Assembly: GCF_000767465.1 (NCBI RefSeq)
Contig: NZ_CP009293.1
Coordinates: forward strand, 124,001-188,000
Length of the DNA: 64,000 nt
Direction: 5' to 3'
From: Novosphingobium pentaromativorans US6-1
Lineage (GTDB): Bacteria > Pseudomonadota > Alphaproteobacteria > Sphingomonadales > Sphingomonadaceae
Positions within the stretch are counted from its first letter, which is position 1, and each line of letters opens with the position of its first letter. A model generated the notes under the pieces. It worked only from the letters and a program-made list of their open reading frames with translations, did no database searches and was not told the origin of the DNA. Shown piece by piece: positions 27,342 through 35,915 of this stretch. The translations under genes and the position numbers were made by a program.

Positions 27342-27843
27342 ACGTGGAACTCCTTTGCTACCAAGCTCTCACGTCGATGGCCCCCCGAATATCTGTAAGG
27401 ATACGTAGTTCGGGGTGCTGCAAACGATGCGCATTATAACGCGCACGCAAAGAGTCGGTTCGGGTCGGAATAAACTACCCTGTGGACACGCGTCGCCGAA
27501 AATCATAGCGTGCGCTGGCCTTTTCCGATCTTGATCGTGAGGAAATGGTCGCAATTGGCGCGTTGAACATAGGCTCTCGGCTTCGGTCGGGCGGCCTGCG
27601 AAATGAAAGACCTTCGGGAAATACGCAGGGCGCGTTTTCCTATGTTTGCGCGCGATCAACCGTCCCGACTGGCGGGGCGGCAGCGGGAGTGCGTGATGTC
27701 TTTGCCCTTTGAGAGGCGCTCCGCGCGCCGGAGCGCGAGCTATCCGAAGCGCGATCGTGCGGGGCATAACATTTTGTGCCCCTGCCGATTCTTACCTGGC
27801 TTTTCGGCATTGATCCGCGTGCATCTGGTTTCCCGGTAAATCT
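27342..27843. promoter_or_regulatory. Divergent sufC-like / fixL intergenic region with a FixJ-box-like site
   Basis: 502 bases with no convincing gene. ATACGTAG at 27401-27408 differs by one base from GTAMGTAG, the FixJ recognition sequence I recall from Sinorhizobium. GGACACGCGTCGCC at 27484-27497 repeats with a single mismatch at 40105-40118, in front of the second orphan receiver. Both are candidate regulatory elements for the sufC-sufB pair and fixL. Confidence 0.4.
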
Positions 27844-29733
27844 ATGATGATCGGCAGCGAGGCACAGGTGAGACGTTCCCAGATCCTGGCGTCGATCATC
27901 ACGGTAGCAGCGGTCTTGATTGCGGTCGTTGCGCGTTATACGCTCAAACCCTGGCTGGTCGCTGGCGAGCCCTATTTTCTGTTCTGCATTGCCGTCTTGG
28001 TCGCTGCGGTTGCCGGCGGCGCCCGTCAGGCGTTGCTTGCCGCGATCCTGTCGATTGTCGCTGCGACTCTGCTCGAACTCTTCGAACCCTCCTTCATGTT
28101 CGATACGATCAGTGTTGTGACAGCCCTGGCTTTGGCCGGCGGTATCATATTGTTCGCTGGGGGCAATGCCCCCTGGCAGCGACGGTCCCGCAAAGAGAAT
28201 GAGCGTGTCGCCGCGCGTCTGCGTGAGGGCGCGGCCGCTGCCGAGGAGCTGAATCTGCTGGTCGACGGCGCCGAAGGCTATGCAATCTACATGCTGGACC
28301 CCGAGGGTCGGGTCACGATCTGGAATGAGGGCGCCGAGCGACTGAAAGGGTGGAGCGAGGCGGAGATAGTCGGCGAGCATTGCTCGGTCTTCTATCCGGT
28401 CGATGCTGTGGAGGCCGGAAAGCCGGGATCCGATCTCGCGCGCGCGCGCGAGCTTGGCAAATTCGAAGAAGAGGACTGGCGGGTCCGTAAAGATGGTTCG
28501 GAATTCCTGGGGCATGTCTCAATCACTGCGCTGTATAACGAAGAAGGAGCGCTTCGCGGGTTCGGCAAGGTCGTGCGCGACGCTACCCAGCAGCGGGCTG
28601 CGGAAAGTGCACTGCAAGCGAATGCCAGCCACCTGCGCTCGATCCTCGCGACTGTACCCGATGCAATGGTCGTGATCGATGAACAGGGCAGCATCATTTC
28701 CTTCAGCACTGCCGCCGAGAAGCTTTTTGGCTATACGGAAGCCGAGGTCGTCGGATCAAATGTCAGCCGACTAATGCCGTCGCCGGACAAGGAGCGGCAT
28801 GACGGCTACCTTGAGCGCTATCTTACCAGCGGCGAACGCAGGATCATCGGCATTGGCCGCGTGGTGTTGGCCAGTCGGAGTGATGGTTCGACCTTTCCCA
28901 TGGAGCTCTCGGTGGGCGAGGCGATCAGCGACAAGCAGCGCGTGTTCACCGGCTTCATCCGCGACCTCTCCGAACGACAGGAGACTCAGGAGCGCCTTGA
29001 GGAGTTGCAATCCAAACTCATTCATGTCGCCCGCGTTAGTGCGATGGGCACGATGGCGTCGACCCTGGCGCATGAACTCAACCAGCCAATTACGGCGGTT
29101 GCCAACTATGTCGAGGCGGTGCGGGATTTACTGGCAGAAGGCAATTCCGACGACTTGCCGATGATCACCGAGGCGCTGAACGACGCAGCTGGTGAAGCGA
29201 TCCGCGCGGGCCAGATCGTTCGGCGGCTGCGTGATTTTGTCGCGCGGGGCGAAGTCGAGAAGACGGTTGAGAATCTGCCGGACCTGATCGCGGAGGCGGC
29301 AGCGCTCGGATTGATTGGTGCGAAGGAAAAAGGTGTTCGGTCCCATTTCGATTTCGACACCGGCGCGGTGCTGGTACTGGTCGACAAGGTGCAGATACAA
29401 CAGGTTCTGATCAACCTCGTCCGCAATGCGGTCGAGGCAATGGCAAGCTCGCCTGAGCGGCAGATATGGGTTTGCACACGGCAAGAAGACAGTGGCATGG
29501 TCCGCGTCACCGTGGCGGACACAGGCCCCGGAGTTGCGGAACATGTTGCACGGCAGCTGTTCACCGCCTTTGTGACCACAAAAAGTGAAGGCATGGGCCT
29601 TGGGCTTTCGATTTGCCGGACGATCGTCGAGGCAAATGGGGGTCGTATCTTTCTTGAGCCGCGCAAGGGGGGCGGATCACAATTTCATTTCACGCTGGTT
29701 GGAGCAGACCCGGAGGCGATCAATGACGGATAG
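27844..29733 (+). CDS. fixL: Oxygen-sensing histidine kinase FixL
   Basis: 629 residues. An N-terminal membrane region of about three to four helices (residues 12-110), a first PAS domain (about 135-255), a second PAS domain (about 262-380), HisKA with TLAHELNQPITAV (His near 410) and an HATPase domain with DTGPGV and GLGLSICRTIV. The second PAS carries the FixL haem signature ERHDGYLERYLTSGERRIIGIGR. His ~319 and Arg ~339 are 20 apart, as are His200 and Arg220 of Bradyrhizobium FixL, so haem-based O2 sensing is very likely. It should autophosphorylate at low oxygen and pass phosphate to FixJ, whose gene overlaps its end. Confidence 0.93.
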   Translation: MMIGSEAQVRRSQILASIITVAAVLIAVVARYTLKPWLVAGEPYFLFCIAVLVAAVAGGARQALLAAILSIVAATLLELFEPSFMFDTISVVTALALAGGIILFAGGNAPWQRRSRKENERVAARLREGAAAAEELNLLVDGAEGYAIYMLDPEGRVTIWNEGAERLKGWSEAEIVGEHCSVFYPVDAVEAGKPGSDLARARELGKFEEEDWRVRKDGSEFLGHVSITALYNEEGALRGFGKVVRDATQQRAAESALQANASHLRSILATVPDAMVVIDEQGSIISFSTAAEKLFGYTEAEVVGSNVSRLMPSPDKERHDGYLERYLTSGERRIIGIGRVVLASRSDGSTFPMELSVGEAISDKQRVFTGFIRDLSERQETQERLEELQSKLIHVARVSAMGTMASTLAHELNQPITAVANYVEAVRDLLAEGNSDDLPMITEALNDAAGEAIRAGQIVRRLRDFVARGEVEKTVENLPDLIAEAAALGLIGAKEKGVRSHFDFDTGAVLVLVDKVQIQQVLINLVRNAVEAMASSPERQIWVCTRQEDSGMVRVTVADTGPGVAEHVARQLFTAFVTTKSEGMGLGLSICRTIVEANGGRIFLEPRKGGGSQFHFTLVGADPEAINDG

Positions 29734-30346
29734 ACGCATGATCCACATAGTCGACGATGAGGAGGCGATCCGGCGCTCAGCCGGGTTCATGCTGAAGACG
29801 TCGGGGTATACGGTCGCCACTTATCCGTCGGGCGTCGCGTTCTTGCGAGAGGTTCGTCATGTCGAGCACGGCTGCATCCTCCTTGATGTCCGGATGCCCG
29901 ACATGGACGGACTCGAGGTGCAGAAGATGTTGATCGAGCGTGGCGTCGCGATGCCGGTCATCATCCTCACGGGCCATGGCGACATTTCCATCGCTGTCCG
30001 TGCCATGAAGGCTGGAGCGGTCGAATTTATTGAGAAGCCGTTCGAAAAGGCGACGCTGATCGAAGCAATCACCGCCGGTTTTGAGCGGCTTGACGGTTTG
30101 AGTAAGCGTTCCGAGCGTGCCGCGGAAGCGACTGTGCTGATCGCGGGATTGACGAGCAGGGAGCAAGATGTGCTCAAGGGGCTTGCTGACGGGCTGCCGA
30201 ACAAGACGATCGCCTTCGACCTCGGCATATCGCCCCGCACAGTCGAGGTGCATAGAGCGAACCTCATGGCAAAGCTGAACGTTAAGAGCCTGTCCGATGC
30301 GCTACGCATCGCCTTCGCGGCCAACCTTGGCGATAAAGATGCCTAG
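29723..30346 (+). CDS. fixJ: Response regulator FixJ
   Basis: 207 residues from ATG 29723, overlapping the end of fixL by 11 bases, so translation is coupled. The receiver domain has the acidic pair IVDDEEA, the phospho-acceptor Asp in LLDVRMPDMDG, Thr in LTGHGD and Lys in IEKPFEK. The C-terminal LuxR/NarL-type helix-turn-helix has LTSREQDVLKGLADG and SPRTVEVHRANLMAKLNV. It is the transcription factor of the oxygen-sensing pair and likely controls genes of this island. No FixK/FNR-family gene is in the window, so targets may be direct or relayed through a regulator encoded elsewhere. Confidence 0.92.
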   Translation: MTDRRMIHIVDDEEAIRRSAGFMLKTSGYTVATYPSGVAFLREVRHVEHGCILLDVRMPDMDGLEVQKMLIERGVAMPVIILTGHGDISIAVRAMKAGAVEFIEKPFEKATLIEAITAGFERLDGLSKRSERAAEATVLIAGLTSREQDVLKGLADGLPNKTIAFDLGISPRTVEVHRANLMAKLNVKSLSDALRIAFAANLGDKDA

Positions 30347-30351
30347 GACCA

Positions 30352-30359
30352 CTACGTAA
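30352..30359 (-). promoter_or_regulatory. FixJ-box-like site before the first orphan receiver
   Basis: CTACGTAA here reads TTACGTAG on the other strand, one base from GTAMGTAG. It lies six bases after the fixJ stop and about 70 before the receiver gene at 30429. It could let FixJ control the single-domain receiver. Confidence 0.35.
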
Positions 30360-30428
30360 AGACCAGAAGGGCGCCTCTCCGTCATCTGACCGATCCGGCA
30401 CTTCGTCAGCCGGTCTGTCAGGACGATC

Positions 30429-30821
30429 ATGAACGCACTTCTTCCAATTCTGGACGCAACCCGGCCTGTCATCATGCTCGTTGAGGACGATCCGGGTGTC
30501 CGCCGTTCTATCCAGCTCCTTCTTCAAGCAAAAGGCTACGATGTACGCTCCTATGCCTCGAGCAAGGCGTTGCTTGCCGATCCTCTCGCCTTGGCGGCTG
30601 CCTGCCTTGTCACCGACTATCTGATGCCGGAGATCGACGGCATTGGCGTCCTGCAGGCGCTGCGGAACAATGGTTGGAAGGGGCCGGCAGTGCTCGTTTC
30701 CGCCTATCATTCACCCCGTCTGGTCGACCAGGCAATGCGGGAGGGATTTTCCCGCGTCATCGAAAAGCCACTGCGTGAGCACAGCTTGGCGGACACCGTG
30801 GCCCGGCTCGTCGACTATTAG
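30429..30821 (+). CDS. Single-domain response regulator (receiver only)
   Basis: 130 residues forming one complete receiver domain and nothing else. It has the acidic residues in LVEDDPG, the phospho-acceptor Asp ~63 in VTDYLMPEIDG, Ser in LVSAYHS and Lys in VIEKPLR. With no output domain it probably acts as a phosphate sink or competes with FixJ for FixL, as FixT-like or orphan receivers can; this is inference. It lies 83 bases downstream of fixJ on the same strand. It is a paralogue of the degenerate receiver at 40168-40563. Confidence 0.88.
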   Translation: MNALLPILDATRPVIMLVEDDPGVRRSIQLLLQAKGYDVRSYASSKALLADPLALAAACLVTDYLMPEIDGIGVLQALRNNGWKGPAVLVSAYHSPRLVDQAMREGFSRVIEKPLREHSLADTVARLVDY

Positions 30822-30934
30822 CCGGATGCGCATGATTGGCAGGGCAATCGCTCCTGATTGTCGCTGCTGTCGAAGATCGCGAGAAGGAGCGAGGGCGCGT
30901 AGACGCCAGGACGCTGGCGGTCGATCGAAGGGCG

Positions 30935-32531
30935 ATGATGAACGAGGAAGAGTCTGTTTCACTGCAATTCCATGGTGCGGGCCGCACCGTGACCGGCTCC
31001 TGCATGGAACTGGTCTGCGGGGAGCGGCGTCTCCTGATCGATTGCGGGTTATTCTAGGGGTCACGCAGCCTGGAGATGCTGAACCATCAGGCGTTCGCTT
31101 TCCAGCCGAGTGCGATCGAGGCGGTCATCCTCAGCCATGCCCACATCGATCATTGCGGCTTGTTGCCCAAGCTGGTCTCATCCGGATTTACCGGAAAGGT
31201 TTGGTGCACTTCGCCAACACGAGATCTTCTCGCGTTCATGTTGCCCGATGCCGGGCGCATTCAGGAGAATGATACGGCAAGGCGAAACCGGCGGCCCGAC
31301 CGCGCAGGCGAGCAACCCCTTGAACCGATCTTTACTGAACGGGACGGGACAAAAGCAGCGCTCCGGGCATGTGACATCCCTCTGGAGACCTGGTTCGAGC
31401 CGGTGCCCGGTATCCGCGCGCGTCTCTGGAATGCCGCACATATTCTCGGATCGGTTTCGGTCGAACTGGCTGTCGGGGGGCTTCGATTGCTTTTTTCCGG
31501 GGATCTCGGGCCCGAGCACAAGGCCTTTTATCCTGACCCGGCCGCTCCCGCCGGCTTCGACCATGTCATTTGCGAAAGCACCTACGGCGACCACACCCAC
31601 AAGCAAGCCACCATTCGACAACGGCGCACACTGCTCCAGGGAGAGATCAGGCAAGCCATGGCGTTAGGCGGCAATCTGATCATTCCTGTATTCGCACTCG
31701 AGCGCACGCAGGAGTTGCTTCTCGATATTGCCAGCCTCCTCAACGCGGGGCGGTTGCCTCGCATGCCGGTCTACATCGACTCGCCGCTTGCGGGGAGGGC
31801 AACCGAGGTATTCGGGCGATACGCCGACGGGCTGGAAGACATGGGGCGAGGCAAAATCTTCGATCACCCTTCTTTCCATTACATCGAATCCTCAACGGAT
31901 TCGATCGCGCTCAACGCCGCCTCGGGAGCGATCATCCTGGCTGCGTCGGGTATGTGCGAGGGCGGCCGCATCCGGCATCACCTCCGGCATAATCTGGCGC
32001 GTGCGGACTCGACGATCCTCTTCGTAGGATTTCAGGCGGCCGGCACGCTGGGACGCACTATCCTCGATGGCGCAAAGCGTGTGCGCATGTGGGGTCGCTC
32101 TATCGTCGTTCAGGCCCGGGTCCGGCAGATCAATAGCTATGCCGGGCACGCTGATCGCGATGGCCTTATTGGATGGATTGAGAACCGGCATCCCATCACG
32201 GGAAGCCTTTTCCTGACACATGGCGAGGCAGGAACAATCGAATCGCTGCGCGCCGAGCTGGTTGCCCGCGGCGCGGCACGATCGATCATGTCCCCTGACA
32301 TTGGCGATTGCTACCATCTAGCTCGCGGCGGCGCGGCGGCGCGGCGGCGCGGCGAGCCTCATGAATCGAAATCGTGGCGAAGCCAACGAAGCAATCGGCC
32401 TGGACTGGCGAAACATGTGCGCGAGTCTTCTCGCCAATCTCAAGGAGGACCTCGAGGCGCTTCCAACGAACGCCGCGCTATCAGCCGCTCTGCGTCGTAT
32501 GATGGATGCCCTACATCGCCCGCCGGGCTGA
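30935..32531 (+). pseudogene. MBL-fold/beta-CASP RNase-like gene with amber stop and frameshift
   Basis: The protein begins MMNEEESVSLQFHGAGRT and reaches IDCGLF, where TAG at 31055-31057 interrupts it. The same frame continues after the stop with GSRSLEMLNHQ, then SHAHIDHCG, FSGDLG, ESTYGDH and the beta-CASP motifs ASGMCEGGR and SYAGHADRD. The intact paralogue at 44004 has Gln at this point (CGLFQG), so CAG to TAG explains it. Near the C terminus an 8-base tandem repeat puts the natural ending out of frame: the segment at 32361-32531 (GLDWRNMCASLLANLKEDLE) is the usual tail. Two independent lesions make it a pseudogene. The ancestral product would be a two-zinc CPSF/RNase-J-like nuclease. 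Confidence 0.82.
32325..32354 (+). repeat. Tandem repeat of the 8-mer GCGGCGGC (about 3.75 copies)
   Basis: Three perfect copies of GCGGCGGC and a partial fourth lie inside the broken MBL-nuclease gene. The unit is not a multiple of three, so each gain or loss changes the reading frame. By my count one extra copy, or two fewer, would put the downstream native C terminus back in frame. Confidence 0.75.
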
Positions 32532-32627
32532 GGGAAGGCTCGGCTTGCGCATGGCCGGAAGCTTGGAGCGACGGTCGACGACTTACCGCCTCCCTCACAG
32601 CGACAGATCGGCTGCCGGTAACCCAAT

Positions 32628-33155
32628 TCAGGCCCCGGGCGGCGTCGCCAAATTGCGTGTCACGAGAACGAGGGTGGGATCGCCGGGATATTCCTGAATT
32701 AAGAAACCGGAATCACGCTCGACCTCAATCGCTGTACGATTACCCCGGTTCTCGATCGATTCGATGACCTTTAGGCCACGCGCGGTCGCGCGCTCCGCCA
32801 GAAAGGCGAGCAGGGTCCATCCAATGCCTTGATTATGATGGCTCGCGTGAACGGAAATTGCGACTTCGCCGCGCTCGCCCTGCGTATCACAGGCGAGCAT
32901 GCCAGTCGCCACTGCGGTGCCATCGGGATCGAATGCGATGTAGCTCTCGATCGTGCTATGATCGGGCTGCGTCATCGCCTTGATTTGATCGGCGCCGACC
33001 TGACTGAGGCCGGTGAGAAAGCGAAAGCGCAGCTCCTCCAGACTCACATTGTGGAACAGCTCTACCAGGATCGGTGCATCGTCCGGGCCTGCCTGTCTGA
33101 CAAGGAGGGTGAGCCCGGTCCGGGTCTGCAATTTTGTGCTGATGTTGTCAGTCAT
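32628..33155 (-). CDS. GNAT-family N-acetyltransferase
   Basis: 175 residues from ATG 33155 with AAAGGA upstream. A longer frame to 33281 exists but overlaps fabI and has no homologous look. The GNAT fold is indicated by VRQAGPDDAPILVELF at the start and the acetyl-CoA loop around HHNQGIGWTLLAFLAERA, near residues 115-135, followed by ENRGNRTAIEVERDSGF. It resembles the acetyltransferase domains fused to acyl-CoA synthetases in bacterial protein-lysine acetylation, but here the domain stands alone. The target is unknown. It lies 28 bases downstream of fabI on the same strand, so both are probably one operon. Confidence 0.82.
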   Translation of the reverse strand: MTDNISTKLQTRTGLTLLVRQAGPDDAPILVELFHNVSLEELRFRFLTGLSQVGADQIKAMTQPDHSTIESYIAFDPDGTAVATGMLACDTQGERGEVAISVHASHHNQGIGWTLLAFLAERATARGLKVIESIENRGNRTAIEVERDSGFLIQEYPGDPTLVLVTRNLATPPGA

Positions 33156-33183
33156 GGATAGGATCCTTTCACGATATGGCCGG

Positions 33184-33957
33184 TCAGGCCAGCAGATGCT
33201 GGCCGCCGTCGACGGGAATGATGGTTCCGGTGATCCGCCTTGCCGCATCGCTGACCAGGAAGGCGGCGAGCGCTCCCACATCCTCGATGTCGACCGGTTG
33301 CTGGCCAGGCATTTCGGATGCCGCGCGGGTCAGCAGTTCATCGAACCGTTCGATGCCGCTGGCTGCCCGCGTGGCGATCGGTCCGGGCGAGATGGCGTGG
33401 ACGCGTATGCCTTTGGATCCCAGTTCGGCAGCGATGTAGCGTGTGGCGCTCTCGAGCGCGGCCTTGACCGGACCCATTAGATTGTAATGCTGGACCACGC
33501 GTTCGGAGCCATAGAAGGTGACACATAGCAGGCAGCCGCCGACCTTCATCAGCGGTTCGGCCAGCTTTGCCATCCGCAAAAAGCTGTGGCAGGACACGTC
33601 CATGGCCATGGCGAATCCGTCGGCCGAACAATCGACTACCCGACCATGTAAATCTTCCCGCGGTGCGAACGCGATTGAATGGAGCAGAAAGTCGAGGCCG
33701 TCCCAGCGCCGTTCCACTTCGCCAAACAGGGCCTCGAGCTGTCCCGGCACGCGAACATCGCATGGTGCCGTCCACTCGACGCCGAGCCTCTCGGCGACCG
33801 GCGTGACCCAGTCTTTTGCTTTCTCGTTGAGATAGGTTGCGGCAAGACGCGCGCCGCATCCGGCAAAGGCATCGGCGCACCCGGCGGCAATGCTCTTGTC
33901 GTTTGCGATTCCGATGACCAGCCCGCGCTTGCCGGTCAGATCGACGAGCGGCTTCAT
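33184..33957 (-). CDS. fabI: Enoyl-[acyl-carrier-protein] reductase, FabI type
   Basis: 257 residues of the SDR fold with FabI features: GLVIGIANDKSIAAGCADAF at the N terminus, LHSIAFAP in the middle, and the catalytic Tyr/Lys arrangement around FYGSERVVQHYNLMGPVKAALE, near residues 145-165. The C terminus GTIIPVDGGQHLLA is typical. It reduces enoyl-ACP with NADH or NADPH in the last step of fatty-acid elongation. The catalytic region is somewhat divergent, with CVTFYGSERV where housekeeping FabI usually has TLTYLGAERV, so this is probably an accessory copy used under stress rather than the only FabI of the cell. Confidence 0.85.
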   Translation of the reverse strand: MKPLVDLTGKRGLVIGIANDKSIAAGCADAFAGCGARLAATYLNEKAKDWVTPVAERLGVEWTAPCDVRVPGQLEALFGEVERRWDGLDFLLHSIAFAPREDLHGRVVDCSADGFAMAMDVSCHSFLRMAKLAEPLMKVGGCLLCVTFYGSERVVQHYNLMGPVKAALESATRYIAAELGSKGIRVHAISPGPIATRAASGIERFDELLTRAASEMPGQQPVDIEDVGALAAFLVSDAARRITGTIIPVDGGQHLLA

Positions 33958-33976
33958 GCGCTTCTCCGGACGATGT

Positions 33977-34363
33977 TCATGATATGGATCGTCCGCCTTG
34001 GTCGGACGACCGGGACTTTGACTCGGCTATCGGGCATGCAGATAGTCGGCCCATTGTCCACATGCTTGTTATGGCCAGGACGCGTCCTAGAACGGCATCG
34101 CGAACGGCAATCATGGTCGCGGCGCCGCGGTTGAACCCATTCGCTGTCTGTAGCGTAACGGCGGGCACCGGATGTTCATTGATATGGCTTTGCGGTTCGG
34201 CAAGCAGCTTCCTCGCCGAACCCGCGTCGATATGCAGTGCATCGTTAACTGGCGGCAAGTCCTCCACGGCGAATTGAATATCGACCACGGGACCCCCGAG
34301 GGCGACGAAACGTCCCTTTGGCACGAAGGGGGAAGCTGACACGGTACCAAGCTCGCTTTGCAT
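33977..34363 (-). pseudogene. Fragment of an alternative (N-type) ATP synthase beta subunit
   Basis: An open frame of 128 codons from ATG 34363. Residues 17-80 look like the N-terminal beta-barrel of AtpD of the Na+-translocating N-ATPase group: GRFVALGGPVVDIQFA, DLPPVNDALHI and QSHINEHPVPAVTLQT. After GFNRGAAT a shorter block, RDAVLGRVL, still fits the family, then homology stops. The nucleotide-binding domain, including the P-loop, is missing. It is therefore the stump of an ATP synthase operon lost from this place. It lies immediately upstream of fabI on the same strand. Identification is from remembered family sequence, not alignment. Confidence 0.6.
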
Positions 34364-34483
34364 GGCCCACAGCTATCGCCATTTTCCGCAGGGCCGATAT
34401 GCGTGTCTTTACGGAGGGCTTTGGTGAGGTGCAGGTGCCTGCGGTTCGAGGCGTGCCTGGCCCGCAGCTGGGCCGTCCGCTAA

Positions 34484-34491
34484 TTACGTAC
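34484..34491 (+). promoter_or_regulatory. TACGTA-core site upstream of the phasin gene
   Basis: TTACGTAC lies 92 bases before the phasin start codon. It shares the TACGTA core with the sites near fixL and both orphan receiver genes, but matches GTAMGTAG at only six of eight bases. Confidence 0.22.
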
Positions 34492-34582
34492 ATGTCCCGA
34501 TGGCAAGCAGCGCCAAGGCTTGCGACTTTACCATCCGCGGTCCTATGGCGCCTTAAGCCCACAAGAAACTGGAGAAGCTGAC

Positions 34583-35008
34583 ATGTCGCAACCCCTCGAT
34601 AATGTGCTCGCGCTGACGCAGGCGAATTTGCGTCTTGCGCTGAAGCTTGCCGAAACCTGGCGTGAAAGCGGCCAGAAGATCATCGAGATCGGCGGGCGAG
34701 GAGCATCTGAGGTTGCCGCAGAGACCCGCGCTGCGATTTCGAAGAGAGTTGAAGGCGGCGTGGTCTCCTTGCCGGGCACGGGCCCTATGCAAGACTATCT
34801 CGGCGAGCTGGAAACGCTAAGGGTTGGCACGGCGGAAAAGGTGGAAGAAGCGGTCGCCGACTGGCGGAATAGCCTGTCCTCGACAGTAAGCTCAAGCCTC
34901 GATGCCACGGGCGCGACCCCATTCGATTCTCTTTTCAAGCCTTGGTTCACGTTGCTGCAGGGCGGTGCAACGGCCGAGAAGCCGGATGCAACCAAGCGCG
35001 GCAAATGA
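34583..35008 (+). CDS. Phasin-family protein
   Basis: 141 residues, start ATG 34583 with GGAG eight bases upstream. The sequence is a run of amphipathic helices rich in Ala, Glu and Leu (NVLALTQANLRLALKLAETW, VGTAEKVEEAVADWRNSL), the pattern of phasin and phasin-like granule-associated proteins. Such proteins coat polyhydroxyalkanoate granules or act as chaperone-like stress proteins. No PHA synthase is in this window, so the granule role is not proven. Same strand as the Bax-inhibitor gene 104 bases downstream. Confidence 0.72.
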   Translation: MSQPLDNVLALTQANLRLALKLAETWRESGQKIIEIGGRGASEVAAETRAAISKRVEGGVVSLPGTGPMQDYLGELETLRVGTAEKVEEAVADWRNSLSSTVSSSLDATGATPFDSLFKPWFTLLQGGATAEKPDATKRGK

Positions 35009-35112
35009 CGAACGTCAGCGGCCGCGACGTGAATGGCCCGGGTTCAGATCAAAGCCCCAGAGAAAGTTCCGGTGCCATCCAAGCGCCGGTTAGCTGAAAA
35101 GGATTGAGTTCG

Positions 35113-35856
35113 ATGGCACAATGGTCTGATCCGAAGGCAAACGCCATTCCACGCGCGGCAACCACAGCGGTTGGCGAGGCCGCATTCGACCGCGGGCTGC
35201 GCTCCTATATGCTGTCTGTCTACAATACCATGGCGTCGGGCGTCCTGCTCACCGGGATTGTCGCGTTGTTGTTCGCCTCCGGGGGCGCGACGTCGCTTGC
35301 GGCGCAGCTCTTTTCCCAGGGCGGCCCGCTGAAGTGGATCGTGATGCTCGCGCCGCTGGCCGTCGTGATGGTCCTCAGTTTCCGCGCCAACACGCTTTCG
35401 CTCGGTGCAGCGAAGGGGCTCTACTGGGCTTTTGCCGTGCTCATGGGTCTATCTCTGTCGACGATATTCCTCGTCTATACTGGCACCTCGATCGCACAGA
35501 CTTTCTTCGCGACCGCAGCGGCTTTCGCCGGCCTCAGCCTCTTCGGCTACACGACCAAAAGGAATCTCTCGGCGATCGGCACGTTTCTCATCATGGGCGT
35601 CGTCGGTCTTCTGGTCGCGATGGTGATCAACATGTTCCTGCAATCGAACGCGATGGCGTTCGCCATCAGCGCGATCGGCGTCCTGCTGTTCGCGGGGCTC
35701 ACCGCCCACGATACCCAGAAGATCAAGAGCATGTACTTCACGATCCAGGGTTCGGATCTCCTCGGCAAATCCGTGGTCATGGGTGCACTGACGCTTTATC
35801 TCGATTTCATCAACCTGTTCACCTTCCTGCTTCAGCTGACCGGTGACCGCCGTTAG
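35113..35856 (+). CDS. Bax inhibitor-1 / YccA family membrane protein
   Basis: 247 residues from ATG 35113 (AAAGGA nine bases upstream; a TTG at 35104 is the alternative). About seven transmembrane helices span residues 30-245. Family hallmarks are the N-terminal RSYMLSVYNTMASGVLLTG and the last helices with LTAHDTQKIKSMYF and LYLDFINLFTFLLQLTG. The di-aspartyl calcium-leak region is represented by AHDTQ and LDFIN. BI-1 proteins act as pH-sensitive calcium leaks or as partners of FtsH proteolysis (YccA). It fits an envelope-stress role in the island. Confidence 0.9.
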   Translation: MAQWSDPKANAIPRAATTAVGEAAFDRGLRSYMLSVYNTMASGVLLTGIVALLFASGGATSLAAQLFSQGGPLKWIVMLAPLAVVMVLSFRANTLSLGAAKGLYWAFAVLMGLSLSTIFLVYTGTSIAQTFFATAAAFAGLSLFGYTTKRNLSAIGTFLIMGVVGLLVAMVINMFLQSNAMAFAISAIGVLLFAGLTAHDTQKIKSMYFTIQGSDLLGKSVVMGALTLYLDFINLFTFLLQLTGDRR

Positions 35857-35860
35857 GGCG

Positions 35861-35886
35861 GGCAGGGCGACCAGCAATCGCCTGCC
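35861..35886. terminator. Hairpin after the Bax-inhibitor gene
   Basis: GGCAGGGCGA and TCGCCTGCC can pair with one bulged G around a seven-base loop. It starts five bases after the plus-strand stop codon and lies just before the convergent cardiolipin synthase stop. No U-run follows, so it is a possible terminator only. Confidence 0.4.
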
Positions 35887-35915
35887 GTTCGGGGCGTTGG
35901 GGGCAGGCGTTCCAA

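Noticed and set aside
32325..32354. GC-rich repeat as a CRISPR or REP element
   Set aside because: The unit is only eight bases, contiguous and inside a coding sequence; there are no spacers.
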